A stretch of DNA of 39,990 nucleotides, from positions 1 to 39,990 of the forward strand of contig JAFAQT010000053.1 of the NCBI GenBank assembly GCA_019246215.1, written 5' to 3'. Made by a program: the position numbers and the translations under genes. The DNA comes from Verrucomicrobiota bacterium (GTDB lineage Bacteria; Verrucomicrobiota; Verrucomicrobiia; Chthoniobacterales; JAFAMB01). The notes beneath the pieces were generated by a model. That model worked only from the letters and a program-made list of their open reading frames with translations, searched no databases and was not told the origin of the DNA. Shown piece by piece: positions 1 through 7,999 of this stretch; within the stretch, counting starts at the first letter, position 1, and each line of letters begins with the position of its first letter.

Positions 1-247
1 TGCGGTATTTCGTCGAAAGACGCAGATCACCGTGCAACAGGTCGCCCAAGTAATTCACATACTGATCGAAGAGCGGCCCGTCCAGTTTGTATTTGGCGCG
101 AAGCTGTTTTTCAATGTGCTCGGGCAACTTTCGTTCCCGGTCGAAAGGGCCACCCGGCATCAGCCGGACGAGAAAAAAGGTAATCGTAATGACGCAGAAA
201 AGAATAATGCCCAGACCGACTGTTCTTTTCGCGATGAACCGGATCAT
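1..247 (-). CDS. oppB: Oligopeptide ABC transporter permease OppB, N-terminal part (cut by window edge)
   Basis: Reading the minus strand from an ATG at 247 gives 82 codons that run off the window. The peptide begins MIRFIAKRTVGLGIILFCVI, a short basic stretch followed by a membrane helix (about residues 9-28). It continues with VRLMPGGPFDRERKLPEHIE and later YLGDLLHGDL. This is the classic N-terminus of OppB/DppB-type permeases, where LxPGGPF, the charged 'RxLP' stretch and the HGDxG-like motif are conserved. The family forms one of two inner-membrane channel subunits of a peptide importer with OppC, OppD/F and a periplasmic OppA. An in-frame TGA lies five codons before the ATG, so the start is well fixed. 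The rest of the gene and any opp partners lie to the left of the window. The family is clear; OppB versus DppB is less certain. Confidence 0.85.
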   Translation of the reverse strand, partial: MIRFIAKRTVGLGIILFCVITITFFLVRLMPGGPFDRERKLPEHIEKQLRAKYKLDGPLFDQYVNYLGDLLHGDLRLSTKYR

Positions 248-370
248 CGAGTGTTTCGTCGCTCACCGTTCGCGTGTTCGGCGTTCTGGTTCGTGCAGTC
301 AGGACATTGGTAAGAACTTTGGTTCAGGACATCGGTGACATTGTTAGTATCCTGGTTCACCGACAGAAAA

Positions 371-904
371 TTAGAACTTGACCATGGAATAGACTGGCAC
401 ATCGGGCGGTAGGTTTTTCCGTCCGTGGAGGAATTGTAATTCGATGACAAAAAGAGCAGAACCAACAATGCCGCCCAGCTTTTGGATTAGATTGACCGCT
501 GCCCCTGAAGTGCCACCGGTCGCCAATAGATCATCGATGAGGACCACTCGCTCGCCGGGATTGATGGCGTCCACGTGCATTTCGACCTCAGCATCGCCGT
601 ACTCCAGTTGGTAAGAGGAACCAATGGACTTATATGGGAGTTTGCCTTTTTTTCGGATCGGAACGCAACCCAGCGCCAGTTTATAGGCGACTGCCGCTCC
701 GAACAGGAACCCGCGCGCATCAATCCCGACGACCTTCGACGGATTCGCTTTTTCAGCCTCATCCCCGAGATGGTCTATAACGCTTTGGAACAATTGTCCA
801 TCGCCGAGAATGGGTGTTATATCCTTGAAAACGATTCCTGGTCTGGGGAAGTCAGGGATGTCTCGAATGGCAGATTTGAGCTGTTGAAGGTTGATCCGGC
901 TCAT
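371..904 (-). CDS. apt: Adenine phosphoribosyltransferase
   Basis: This cytosolic purine-salvage enzyme joins adenine and PRPP to give AMP. The protein (177 aa from this start) opens MSRINLQQLKSAIRDIPDFP, with the Apt hallmark 'IPDFPxPGIxFKDITP' near residues 14-30. The PRPP-binding motif VVLIDDLLATGGT lies in the C-terminal half. The length matches the family (170-180 aa). An in-frame start 12 codons upstream (940) is possible, but those residues are not typical of Apt, so the Met at 904 is preferred. It is divergent from the haem operon and lies upstream of oppB on the same strand, with a 123-bp gap. I see no recognisable regulator site. Confidence 0.95.
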   Translation of the reverse strand: MSRINLQQLKSAIRDIPDFPRPGIVFKDITPILGDGQLFQSVIDHLGDEAEKANPSKVVGIDARGFLFGAAVAYKLALGCVPIRKKGKLPYKSIGSSYQLEYGDAEVEMHVDAINPGERVVLIDDLLATGGTSGAAVNLIQKLGGIVGSALFVIELQFLHGRKNLPPDVPVYSMVKF

Positions 905-958
905 TTGAGACGAACCTGAACGAAGGACGACGAACGTCAATGATCATCCACAAAAAAC

Positions 959-987
959 TTGAGCAATTGCAACCCCGCCTTTTTATT
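959..987 (+). promoter_or_regulatory. Possible sigma-70 promoter of the tetrapyrrole operon
   Basis: TTGAGC (959-964) and TTTATT (982-987) are spaced by 17 bp, in the 106-bp gap between divergent apt and the hemX-like gene. The -35 box resembles the consensus better than the -10 box does. The ATG at 1011 follows closely. This is a weak sequence-only prediction. Confidence 0.3.
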
Positions 988-1010
988 CGGGTTCCAGGTT
1001 TTTCGCCATT

Positions 1011-1811
1011 ATGAACGGGTCCGACCGGCTATGGGTTGAGTTGGCCTTGATTTCGTACCTCACAGGCTTCGCGTATTCAGTCTATTTGCTGGCTACCAAG
1101 AAATTCCTGACTCCGGGCGTTAGCTTCTGGGCTATCTGTGCCGGATTCCTGTTTACGACCATGTTCCTGTTTGACCGTGGACACGCGATTGGGCGTTGTC
1201 CGATTACGAATCGGTTCGAGGTGCTGGTTTTTATGACTTGGTCAATGGTGCTCATTTACCTGCTCATCGGTTCGACTTATCGCCTCTCGTTGATGGGTGC
1301 GTTTACCGCACCGGTGGCCTGCGCTTTGCTGTTTTTTGCGGTCGCGCTTTCTCCGAACGAATCGGCGGTAAAAAGAATCAAGGTGAATCCTTGGCTCGAG
1401 GCGCATACCTCGTTTTCAATGGTGGCTTGCGGGGCGTTTGCGTTGGCATGCATCGCCGGCGTGATGTTTTTAATCCAGGAGCGCCAGCTAAAGACCCGCC
1501 AACCCAGCTCAATCTTTTACCGGCTTCCACCGATCACAGCATTGTCAGTCGTGAATTCCCGTCTGCTGTGGCTGGGATTTATTCTCTTCACGGTTGGGCT
1601 CGCGACGGGGTTTCTGATCGGCGGGCACATCAACTGGCTGCAGGCGGTATGGTCTATCCTGGTTTGGTGCGTCTACGGCGGCATCCTTATCGCCAGGGTA
1701 CGCCATGCTATGGCGGCCAAGTGGGTTGCGACCCTGTCGATCGTTGCTTTTAGCTTGTTATTGAGCACGTTTTGGGGGATCCGGTTTATCTCTGAGCGTC
1801 CATCGCTTTAA
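1011..1811 (+). CDS. HemX/CcsA-family integral membrane protein
   Basis: 266 aa with about eight hydrophobic segments and short loops. Family signs are 'CPITNRFEVLVFMTW' (about 63-77), like the P-[IL]-[ST]-N-x-[YF]-E motif of CcsA/CcmC/HemX. A second sign is 'WLEAHTSFSMVACGAFALA' followed by a helix ending in FLIQERQLK, the usual H-x-AY-x-FxxLxxQexxLK pattern. I do not see the WWD haem-handling motif of true CcsA. The gene sits directly before hemA and its stop overlaps the hemA start by one base (TAATG). Both facts favour a HemX-like role (in Bacillus subtilis HemX influences GluTR level) over cytochrome c maturation. It heads the plus-strand operon with hemA, hemC and cobA-hemD. The family call is firm; the exact role is open. 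Confidence 0.8.
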   Translation: MNGSDRLWVELALISYLTGFAYSVYLLATKKFLTPGVSFWAICAGFLFTTMFLFDRGHAIGRCPITNRFEVLVFMTWSMVLIYLLIGSTYRLSLMGAFTAPVACALLFFAVALSPNESAVKRIKVNPWLEAHTSFSMVACGAFALACIAGVMFLIQERQLKTRQPSSIFYRLPPITALSVVNSRLLWLGFILFTVGLATGFLIGGHINWLQAVWSILVWCVYGGILIARVRHAMAAKWVATLSIVAFSLLLSTFWGIRFISERPSL

Positions 1812-2866
1812 TGCAAATACTCTGTTTCGGCATCAGTCATCAGACGGCAAATGTTGAGGTCCGGGAACGATTTGCGGTTCCAGACTCGGCGCTGGCCGAT
1901 TCGTTGACTCGACTCTCGCAGGTTCCGAGCGTCCTGGAAAGTGTGCTCCTGTCGACCTGCAACCGAACAGAATTCTATATCGTCACGCACGATTCACAGT
2001 TGGCCATCGAACCTCTTTTTCATAGTTTCTATGGACCAGTCGAGGCCAGCGCGTTCCAGCATCTCTTCCGTTTACAGGCTGTTTCCTCAATCCGGCATTT
2101 GTTTCGGGTTGCTTCCGGGCTCGAGTCAATGGTCTTCGGCGAGACGGAGATTTTTGGGCAGGTTAAACGAGCCTATGAGGCAGCCGCGAGGTTGGGGACG
2201 ACGGGCAGAATCTTGAACCGGCTTTTCCAAAAGGCATTCCACGTCGGCAAGCACATACGATCGGCAACTGCGATCACTCGTGGCAGTGTTTCCGTCGGTT
2301 CTGTGGCCGTGGATCTGGCTCGACAGATTTTCGGGGAACTTAAAGCACATAAAATCATGATCTTGGGTGCCGGCGAGACGAGCGAACGAACGGCTTGGAG
2401 CTTTCAGTCGCAGGGAGCCAGGCAATTGTTTGTCTCGAATCGCTCGTTCGAACGAGCGACAGAACTAGCCGAAGCAATCGGCGGGCGAGCCATCCGTTTT
2501 GATCATTGGGAAGACGAATTTCGCGATCTGGACATCCTGGTCAGTTCCACTGCTGCGCCACACGCAATCGTGACGAGGGCCAAGCTCGAGCCGGTCCTGA
2601 GAATGCGGCGCGATCGACCGCTTTTCATAATCGACCTTGCCATACCCCGAGACGTCGATCCGGCTGTCCACCAGATGGACGGCGTTTATGTCTATGATCT
2701 GGATTCGCTCCAGGCGATCGCAGCGCGCACACTGGAGGCCCGGAAGGAGGAGGCAGAAGCTTGCGATCACATGATCGAAAAACATGTTCAAGATTTCGAG
2801 GCATGGTTAGACCGGATCGCCGAACGGGCGATTACATCGGCGGCAATCGAGTGCCCGCGCACGTGA
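1811..2866 (+). CDS. hemA: Glutamyl-tRNA reductase, short form
   Basis: First step of the C5 route to tetrapyrroles: NADPH-dependent reduction of glutamyl-tRNA to glutamate-1-semialdehyde. The catalytic Cys is at residue 50 in LLSTCNRTE. GLESMVFGETEIFGQVK (about 99-115) is the conserved substrate-domain helix. The NADPH domain shows ILGAGETSERTA and VSNRSFERA, and ends with IIDLAIPRDVDP. At 351 aa the protein is shorter than common GluTRs (about 420-450 aa). It stops just after the helix ending FEAWLDRIAERA, so most of the C-terminal dimerisation domain is missing. There is no sign of a frameshift: the stop TGA overlaps the GTG start of hemC (GTGA). The start overlaps the previous gene's stop, suggesting coupled translation. 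Confidence 0.95.
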   Translation: MQILCFGISHQTANVEVRERFAVPDSALADSLTRLSQVPSVLESVLLSTCNRTEFYIVTHDSQLAIEPLFHSFYGPVEASAFQHLFRLQAVSSIRHLFRVASGLESMVFGETEIFGQVKRAYEAAARLGTTGRILNRLFQKAFHVGKHIRSATAITRGSVSVGSVAVDLARQIFGELKAHKIMILGAGETSERTAWSFQSQGARQLFVSNRSFERATELAEAIGGRAIRFDHWEDEFRDLDILVSSTAAPHAIVTRAKLEPVLRMRRDRPLFIIDLAIPRDVDPAVHQMDGVYVYDLDSLQAIAARTLEARKEEAEACDHMIEKHVQDFEAWLDRIAERAITSAAIECPRT

Positions 2867-3792
2867 AGAGAGTTGTTCTTGGAACTCGCGGTAGCCAGCT
2901 GGCATTGGCCCAAGCTGAACTTGTCAAACAAGCCCTCGAGCGGCTACCGGAGACGTCGGAAATTATAGTCCGGATCGTCCGTACAACCGGTGATCGAAGA
3001 CTCGATATCAGTCTCAGCAAGCCAGGACCGAAACTTGGCAAGGGATTGTTCACCAAGGAGCTAGAAGAGGCTCTGTTGAGTCGAGAAATTGATGTTGCGG
3101 TGCACTCTTTGAAGGACCTGCCGACCGAACTAGCGCCGGGACTCGAGTTGACGGCGACCTTGCCGCGGCACGACCCAGTGGACGTCCTGATCTCCAAGTC
3201 CGCGAAGTCCCTGCGCGAAATCCCTGCAGGGGGAGTCGTAGCGACCAGCAGCCCTCGGAGGGCTCGCCAGATAGCGGTCCATCGGCCGGATTTGCGCGTG
3301 GCAAACATCCGCGGCAATGTCTCTACCCGCATCGCCAAGCTTCTGGCCGAAGATTCATGGAACTCGCTTGTGTTAGCGAAAGCCGGCCTGGCGAGACTCG
3401 GCTACGGCCTCACTACCGGCCTCTTGGAGTTTGAGAGCGGTCAGCTGTTCGTGACGGATTTAGTGGAAATTTTACCAGCAGCAGGACAGGGTGCGATCGG
3501 CTTGGAAATCAGAGCTAATGAATCGGAGCTTCACCATTTTCTGGCCAACATTAACGACGCGTCGACTTGGTTTTGCACTGGCGTCGAACGGGAGTTCTTG
3601 CGGTTATTGGGTGGCGGCTGCAATTTGCCACTTGGGCTTCGGACCTGGCTGAAGGGGAATGAGCTGCGCTGCGAGGCGATCATTTTTGATGCAAGCGACG
3701 AACCGCGGTTCGGAACGGTTTCGGGCGAATTCAAGACGCCGAGGGCGGCGGCAGCCGCGCTTTTTAACAGGATTTATGATGAACGAAAGTAA
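2863..3792 (+). CDS. hemC: Porphobilinogen deaminase (hydroxymethylbilane synthase)
   Basis: Polymerises four porphobilinogens into hydroxymethylbilane in the cytosol. 309 aa from the GTG at 2863, which overlaps the hemA stop (GTGA). From there the protein reads VKRVVLGTRGSQLALAQAEL, the typical N-terminus. Other landmarks are GLFTKELEEALL, DVAVHSLKDLPT (substrate/cofactor region), TSSPRRARQ and IRGNVSTRI. The dipyrromethane cofactor Cys is in LLGGGCNLPLG near the C-terminal domain. An upstream GTG at 2851 is in frame but less likely, because the coupled start gives the normal length. The 3' end overlaps the start of cobA-hemD by 14 bases. Confidence 0.95.
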   Translation: MKRVVLGTRGSQLALAQAELVKQALERLPETSEIIVRIVRTTGDRRLDISLSKPGPKLGKGLFTKELEEALLSREIDVAVHSLKDLPTELAPGLELTATLPRHDPVDVLISKSAKSLREIPAGGVVATSSPRRARQIAVHRPDLRVANIRGNVSTRIAKLLAEDSWNSLVLAKAGLARLGYGLTTGLLEFESGQLFVTDLVEILPAAGQGAIGLEIRANESELHHFLANINDASTWFCTGVEREFLRLLGGGCNLPLGLRTWLKGNELRCEAIIFDASDEPRFGTVSGEFKTPRAAAAALFNRIYDERK

Positions 3793-5287
3793 AGGACTTT
3801 GCGTGCTTGCCGGAGCTGGTCCGGGCGATATCGGACTGGTTACCGTACGTGCAAGGGAGGCCCTCGAACAGGCGCAAGTCGTTGTTTACGATTATCTTTG
3901 CAACCCTGAGATCCTGAAATGGGCGCCGGCAGATGCGGAGATTGTGTTTGCGGGGAAAAAATCCGGTCAGCACACAATACATCAAGAAGAGATCAACCAA
4001 TTTTTGGTTAATAAGACAAAGGAAGGGAAACGTGTGGTGCGGTTGAAGGGGGGCGATCCGTTCGTCTTCGGAAGAGGAGGCGAAGAAGCCGAAGCACTGG
4101 CTGCAGCGGGTTTGACGTTCGAAATCGTGCCAGGGATAAGCTCGGCAATCGCGGTCCCCGCGTACGCAGGGATACCGTTGACCCATCGGGATTTTGTTTC
4201 CTCTTTTACGGTTTTTACCGGCCATGAGGATCCGGCCAAAGAGAAGACTGCCATTAACTATAAGGCGCTGGTAGCGGGAAAGGGGACTTTAGTGATGATG
4301 ATGGGGACGGATCGCCTTGCGTCGATCGTTCCGCAGCTGCTGGCGAATGGAGCGGATCCCCACCTCCCAGTTGCCCTGATTCGTTGGGGAACGACCGGGC
4401 GTCAGGAAACTCTCGTCGGGGTGCTGGAGTCCATCGTTACCGCCTCAGCCGGATTTCAGTCGCCGGCGATTGTGGTCTTCGGTCGAGTGGTCGAATTGCG
4501 CGACAGACTGCGGTGGTTTGAGAGAAGGCCGCTCTTTGGCCGGCGGATCGTCGTGACACGTACCCGGAAACAGGCAAGTGCTTTTGCTGCGAAATTAAGA
4601 GTTTTAGGGGCGGATGTCTACGAACTGCCGACCATCCGGGTCCAAGCCCCTGAAAACCTTATGGAATTCGGTGAATTGGTGCGCGATGCATTTCAATACG
4701 ACTGGTTGATTTTTACGAGCGCCAACGGCGTCGACGCTTTCTTTGATATGTTCTACCGCCTCTATGACGATGCTCGCAGTATCGGGAATGTGAAAATTGC
4801 GGCGATTGGGCCGGCTACCGCTCAACGCATCAAAAACTTCCACCTGGCGGTCGATGTGCAGCCAAAGGAATTCATTGCAGAGGCGATCATCGATGGCGTT
4901 TTGGAATTTGGCAGCGTCGAGAACCTGAAGTTTCTCGTGGTGAGAGCTCTGAACGCACGGGAGGTTTTGCCGAAGAGACTAACGGAACTCGGCGCCATTG
5001 TGGACGAGGCCGTCGCTTATCGGACGGTACCGGAAACAGAGGATATGTCGGGCGCCCTGGAAAGATTTCAAGCGGAGGGAGCGGATCTTGTAACTTTCAC
5101 CAGCTCCTCGACAGTAGAAAATTTTCTGGCATTGAAGCTTCCTTGGCCGCCAGAGATGAAAACGGCAAGTATCGGCCCAATCACCTCCGAGACGATGCGG
5201 AAGAAAGGCTTGCCGGTCGACGTGGAAGCCGCCCAATACGATGTGGAAGGCCTCGTGGCAGCGGTGCTCGGTCTGTATGCGAAGTAA
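3779..5287 (+). CDS. cobA-hemD: Fused uroporphyrinogen-III C-methyltransferase / uroporphyrinogen-III synthase
   Basis: Two enzymes in one 502-aa chain. Residues about 6-250 are a SUMT/CobA domain: GAGPGDIGLVTVRAREAL, VVVYDYL, VVRLKGGDPFVFGRGGEEAE and PGISSAIAVPAYAGIPLTHR are its SAM and substrate motifs. It methylates uroporphyrinogen III to precorrin-2, leading to cobalamin or sirohaem. Residues about 255-500 are a HemD domain: RIVVTRTRKQASAFAAKLRV, DWLIFTSANGVDAFF, AIGPATAQ and VTFTSSSTVENF. It closes hydroxymethylbilane to uroporphyrinogen III. CobA-HemD fusions are known in several bacteria. Start: ATGATG at 3776/3779, with AGGA ending at 3772. The second ATG has the better spacing; 3776 is the alternative. 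It is the last gene of the operon and is followed by a hairpin. Confidence 0.93.
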   Translation: MNESKGLCVLAGAGPGDIGLVTVRAREALEQAQVVVYDYLCNPEILKWAPADAEIVFAGKKSGQHTIHQEEINQFLVNKTKEGKRVVRLKGGDPFVFGRGGEEAEALAAAGLTFEIVPGISSAIAVPAYAGIPLTHRDFVSSFTVFTGHEDPAKEKTAINYKALVAGKGTLVMMMGTDRLASIVPQLLANGADPHLPVALIRWGTTGRQETLVGVLESIVTASAGFQSPAIVVFGRVVELRDRLRWFERRPLFGRRIVVTRTRKQASAFAAKLRVLGADVYELPTIRVQAPENLMEFGELVRDAFQYDWLIFTSANGVDAFFDMFYRLYDDARSIGNVKIAAIGPATAQRIKNFHLAVDVQPKEFIAEAIIDGVLEFGSVENLKFLVVRALNAREVLPKRLTELGAIVDEAVAYRTVPETEDMSGALERFQAEGADLVTFTSSSTVENFLALKLPWPPEMKTASIGPITSETMRKKGLPVDVEAAQYDVEGLVAAVLGLYAK

Positions 5288-5289
5288 AC

Positions 5290-5314
5290 CCCGGCTAAAG
5301 CCGGGCTTAGTTTT
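5290..5314. terminator. Hairpin terminator between convergent cobA-hemD and rpsU
   Basis: CCCGGC-TAAA-GCCGGG stem-loop (5290-5305), then CTTAGTTTT on the plus strand. It begins two bases after the cobA-hemD stop. On the other strand it is followed by GGTTTACTT and lies 42 bp after rpsU, so it may serve both genes. Confidence 0.65.
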
Positions 5315-5347
5315 CCTGGAGTTGGCCAGGCGCTTGGATCGAGAAGG

Positions 5348-5542
5348 TTATGGATTGAAACGGAACTTCAACTTGCCGCGTTTGGCCGCCAATTTCGCTT
5401 TCCGGCGAACCTTCTGAGAAGGCGTTTCGAAAGCGCGCAAACGACGAACCTCTTCCATAATGCCCTCTGCGTCGAGCTTGTTTTTCAGCCTTTTAAGCGC
5501 TCTGTCGATAGGCTCACCTTTTCTCACAATAACTTCGGGCAT
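5348..5542 (-). CDS. rpsU: 30S ribosomal protein S21
   Basis: 64 aa, highly basic. It starts MPEVIVRKGEPIDRALKRLK and continues with EEVRRLRAFETPSQKVRRKAK, the S21 signature. S21 binds the platform of the small subunit and helps initiation. Length and composition are normal. It is a lone gene convergent with the haem operon. Its upstream region is shared with the divergent lemA cluster. Confidence 0.95.
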   Translation of the reverse strand: MPEVIVRKGEPIDRALKRLKNKLDAEGIMEEVRRLRAFETPSQKVRRKAKLAAKRGKLKFRFNP

Positions 5543-5869
5543 AAAAATCGTGTCAATCGGATGCTTTTTCGGATGAGGGGTACATAGTAGCCGGGGTTTT
5601 TCGGAGCGTCAATCGATCAAGCGAAATTCCTTGGAAGAGTTATCAGAGCGATGGGTAAGCCGGCAAGCGGGACGCTTTCCTTAAGGGAGTTGGGGAGTGG
5701 CAAACACCGGCATTCCGTTCGAGACACCGCCCTTAGAGCGAGCCGCCAATGCGGCGGAACCGGCTTTGGCTGCGACTCGCCGCGTCGCGCCCTGCGGCGC
5801 TGCAGGTCAAGGGTGCGGAAACAAGCTTGCGTTTTCGAGTTCGCACGGCATCTGTATTGCGCTATTATC
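5543..5869. other. Divergent non-coding region rpsU / lemA with GC-rich hairpins
   Basis: 327 bp between divergent genes. Two strong hairpins can be drawn: CCGCC-AATGC-GGCGG (5743-5757) and GCGCC-CTGC-GGCGC (5787-5800). An open frame continues upstream from lemA to 5651 but reads as Arg/Cys-rich spacer, not as part of LemA. Promoters for both genes must lie here, but I cannot place convincing boxes. Confidence 0.4.
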
Positions 5870-6508
5870 ATGAACAAAGCCGTCGTTCTCGGTCTTGGTT
5901 GTCTCGGGATTATCATCCTGGGGTTTATCTTGTTCGGTTTGAGCATCGCTGGCGGATACAACGGGTTGGTGAGGTCCTCTACAGCAGTGGATGCATCTTG
6001 GGCGCAGGTACAGACGCAATATCAACGTCGAGCGGATCTGATTCCCAACTTGGTGCGAACGGTCGAGGGAGCAGCCAATTTCGAGAAAACCACGCTGACC
6101 GACGTTATCAACGCACGGGCAAATGCCACCAGAGTCACGATTGACCCCTCGAAGGCTCCAACTGACCCTGAGCAACTTCGGCAGTTCGAGCAGGCACAAA
6201 ACGCACTTAGCGGCACCTTGAGCCGCCTCCTGGCGGTGAGCGAGAATTACCCTCAGCTAAGGGGAAACAACAACTTCCGCGACCTTCAGGCTCAGATCGA
6301 AGGCACGGAAAATCGGATTGCGGTAGCACGCCGTGATTTCAACAACACCGCACAAGGTTACAATGCGCAAGTACGGTCGTTTCCGACGGTGATATACGCC
6401 GGTTGGTTTGGCTTCCAACCGAAGCCGTACTTCCAAAGCTCGGCGGGTGCGGAGGCGGCTCCGAGCGTCAGTTTCCCGTCATTCAGCCCAAGTCCCAGCC
6501 CGAAATGA
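5870..6508 (+). CDS. lemA: LemA family protein
   Basis: 212 aa. It starts MNKAVVLGLGCLGIIILGFI, an N-terminal membrane helix. It then shows the LemA core: GGYNGLVRSSTAVDASWAQV (about 28-47), YQRRADLIPNLVRTVEGAAN, LLAVSENYPQLRGNNNF and EGTENRIAVARRDFNNTAQGYN. The helical domain is expected outside the cytoplasm, and the C-terminus is a Pro/Ser-rich tail. The molecular function is not settled; lemA is often followed by TPM-domain genes, as here. The start at 5870 puts the helix at the N-terminus as in relatives. An in-frame extension to 5651 is rejected. Confidence 0.92.
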   Translation: MNKAVVLGLGCLGIIILGFILFGLSIAGGYNGLVRSSTAVDASWAQVQTQYQRRADLIPNLVRTVEGAANFEKTTLTDVINARANATRVTIDPSKAPTDPEQLRQFEQAQNALSGTLSRLLAVSENYPQLRGNNNFRDLQAQIEGTENRIAVARRDFNNTAQGYNAQVRSFPTVIYAGWFGFQPKPYFQSSAGAEAAPSVSFPSFSPSPSPK

Positions 6509-6608
6509 GCGGTTGCCCTGGCGCTGGAGTCACAACGAGCTTAGCTTTCTTGCAGCTGCCGGCAGTGGTCGCGCACTGGTCCGTATGCAGATTGCACGGG
6601 TTTCGCAG

Positions 6609-7406
6609 ATGAAGAAACTGATAGCTCAATTCTCAATCCGTGCTTCTCTCGCTGCCGCTCTCGGGCTGTTTATCCTGCACGCGATGGCTGTCGAGGTGCC
6701 GCCCGAGCCCGCGCATTATTTCAATGATTATGCCTCGCTGATTGATCCGCGGACGGCTCAACAGCTCGACGGGCGATTGCAGGATTTCGAGCGCCAGACC
6801 TCGAACCAGATTCTGGTAGTAATTTATCCGAGCTTGTCCGCGAACACGGCAATCGAGGATTTCGCTCAGGAGGCATTCCGCGCGTGGAAACCCGGCCAGA
6901 AGGGTCGGGATAACGGCGCGATTCTTTTCGTGTTTGTGAAAGACAGGAAAGCGCGAATCCAGACCGGATATGGTCTTGAGGGCGCGCTCCCGGATGCAAT
7001 CTGCAAACGGATTATCTCCGATGAGCTGGCGCCTCGTTTCCGGGCCGGCGACTTCAACGGCGGCATAACGGCGGCGGTGAACGCCATGATCGCGGCAACC
7101 CAAGGGGAGTACAAAGGGACTGGCCGAACGGCTGCCCAGACGCGCGCTCAGGGGCAGAAGAGCCAGCAAAGCATGGTCGACCTGATTATCCTTCTTGTGG
7201 TGCTTGGGATCGTCGCATTGTCATGGCTGCGCGCTGCTCGCCGTGGAACCGTCTACACGAGTTCAGGGTCACGGGGATCTGGGGGAATCTGGTGGATTGG
7301 TGGAGGGGGCGAAGGCCGAGGGGGCTTTTCCGGAGGGGGTGGGGACAGTGGCTTTTCCGGGGGCGGAGGCGACAGTGGCGGGGGCGGCGCGAGCGGTGGC
7401 TGGTGA
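6609..7406 (+). CDS. Secreted/membrane TPM-domain protein with Gly-rich tail
   Basis: 265 aa. A signal peptide (MKKLIAQFSIRASLAAALGL, cleavage probably after HAMA) is followed by a TPM domain (about 38-165). That domain has FNDYASLIDPRTAQQLDGRL, SNQILVVIYPSL, RDNGAILFVFVKDRKARIQT and GYGLEGALPDAICKRII. A membrane helix follows (about 188-208, LIILLVVLGIVALSWL), then a tail of repeated SGGGGDSG ending GASGGW. This layout is the YgcG-type protein often found beside LemA. TPM domains are linked to phosphatase activity or to photosystem repair in plants; the bacterial role is unclear. The Met at 6609 gives a proper signal peptide; an in-frame Met at 6585 is the alternative. Confidence 0.88.
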   Translation: MKKLIAQFSIRASLAAALGLFILHAMAVEVPPEPAHYFNDYASLIDPRTAQQLDGRLQDFERQTSNQILVVIYPSLSANTAIEDFAQEAFRAWKPGQKGRDNGAILFVFVKDRKARIQTGYGLEGALPDAICKRIISDELAPRFRAGDFNGGITAAVNAMIAATQGEYKGTGRTAAQTRAQGQKSQQSMVDLIILLVVLGIVALSWLRAARRGTVYTSSGSRGSGGIWWIGGGGEGRGGFSGGGGDSGFSGGGGDSGGGGASGGW

Positions 7407-7424
7407 TTTGGATTCAGATCTCGC

Positions 7425-7859
7425 ATGAAACCGCATCATTTTCTCAAAGCTATCGACCACGACAGAATTGTGTCGACTATTGCTGCTGCCGAAAAACGAA
7501 CGAGCGGTGACATCCGCGTCTTCATCAGCCGCCGAAAAACGAGCGATGCGCTCCATGCAGCCGGCCTTTGCTTCACCAGGCTGAAAATGAATCAGACGCC
7601 GTTGCGGAACGCGGTCCTGATTTTCGTCGCTCCGGTGTCGCATCAATTTGCGGTGGTCGGCGACACTGGTGTTCATGCCAAATGCGGCGATGACTTCTGG
7701 CGTGAAGTCGTTGAGGGAATGGAGTCTAGTCTGAGACGTGGTGATTTTACCGAAGCGCTAGTGCACGGCGTTCAAAAGGTCGGCGCGTTGCTCGCCGCCC
7801 ATTTTCCGCCCAATCCCGATGGCAAAAATAACCTGCCCGATGCCGTGATGGAGGAATGA
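7425..7859 (+). CDS. Second TPM-domain protein, no membrane anchor
   Basis: 144 aa beginning MKPHHFLKAIDHDRIVSTIA, then AAEKRTSGDIRVFISRR, RNAVLIFVAPVSHQFAVVGD and FTEALVHGVQKVGALLAAHF. These match the shorter TPM-domain partner that often follows the lemA-TPM pair. It lacks a signal peptide and membrane helix, so it probably acts in the cytoplasm. It lies 18 bp after the first TPM gene, so co-transcription is likely. The function is unknown. Confidence 0.8.
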   Translation: MKPHHFLKAIDHDRIVSTIAAAEKRTSGDIRVFISRRKTSDALHAAGLCFTRLKMNQTPLRNAVLIFVAPVSHQFAVVGDTGVHAKCGDDFWREVVEGMESSLRRGDFTEALVHGVQKVGALLAAHFPPNPDGKNNLPDAVMEE

Positions 7860-7864
7860 TCGCG

Positions 7865-7993
7865 AAAGGAGTACAGGAATGCAGAATGCGACCCGAATCG
7901 GTTATCGAAGGAAGAATTTTAAGGATACGTCGGTTGCGAGGCCGTTATTCAGCTATGAGCGCCTTCTGAACTCCTCCTACTCCTGAACTCCCT
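7865..7993. repeat. Intergenic inverted-repeat element, family A, copy 1
   Basis: The gap between the TPM gene and the mutase small gene is almost filled by an element. It starts AAGGAGTACAGGAAT and ends CTCCTACTCCTGAACTCCC, imperfect inverted ends of the GGAGTTCAGGAGT type. The same word recurs at 9158-9322 and 16016-16169. No coding potential is seen. Confidence 0.55.
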
Positions 7994-7999
7994 TATCCA

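Noticed and set aside
244-468. 74-codon minus-strand frame with a CPDC motif between apt and oppB
   Set aside because: It overlaps the end of apt and the start of oppB in another frame; the rest of the peptide is Asn/Ser/Gln-rich without a family.
2860-3000. Frameshift that would restore the missing HemA C-terminus
   Set aside because: The bases after the hemA stop encode the conserved HemC N-terminus from an overlapping GTG; no dimerisation-domain sequence is present in other frames.
7860-7999. Cobalamin riboswitch before the B12-dependent mutase genes
   Set aside because: The gap is filled by the family-A repeat, with no B12-box-like conserved core.
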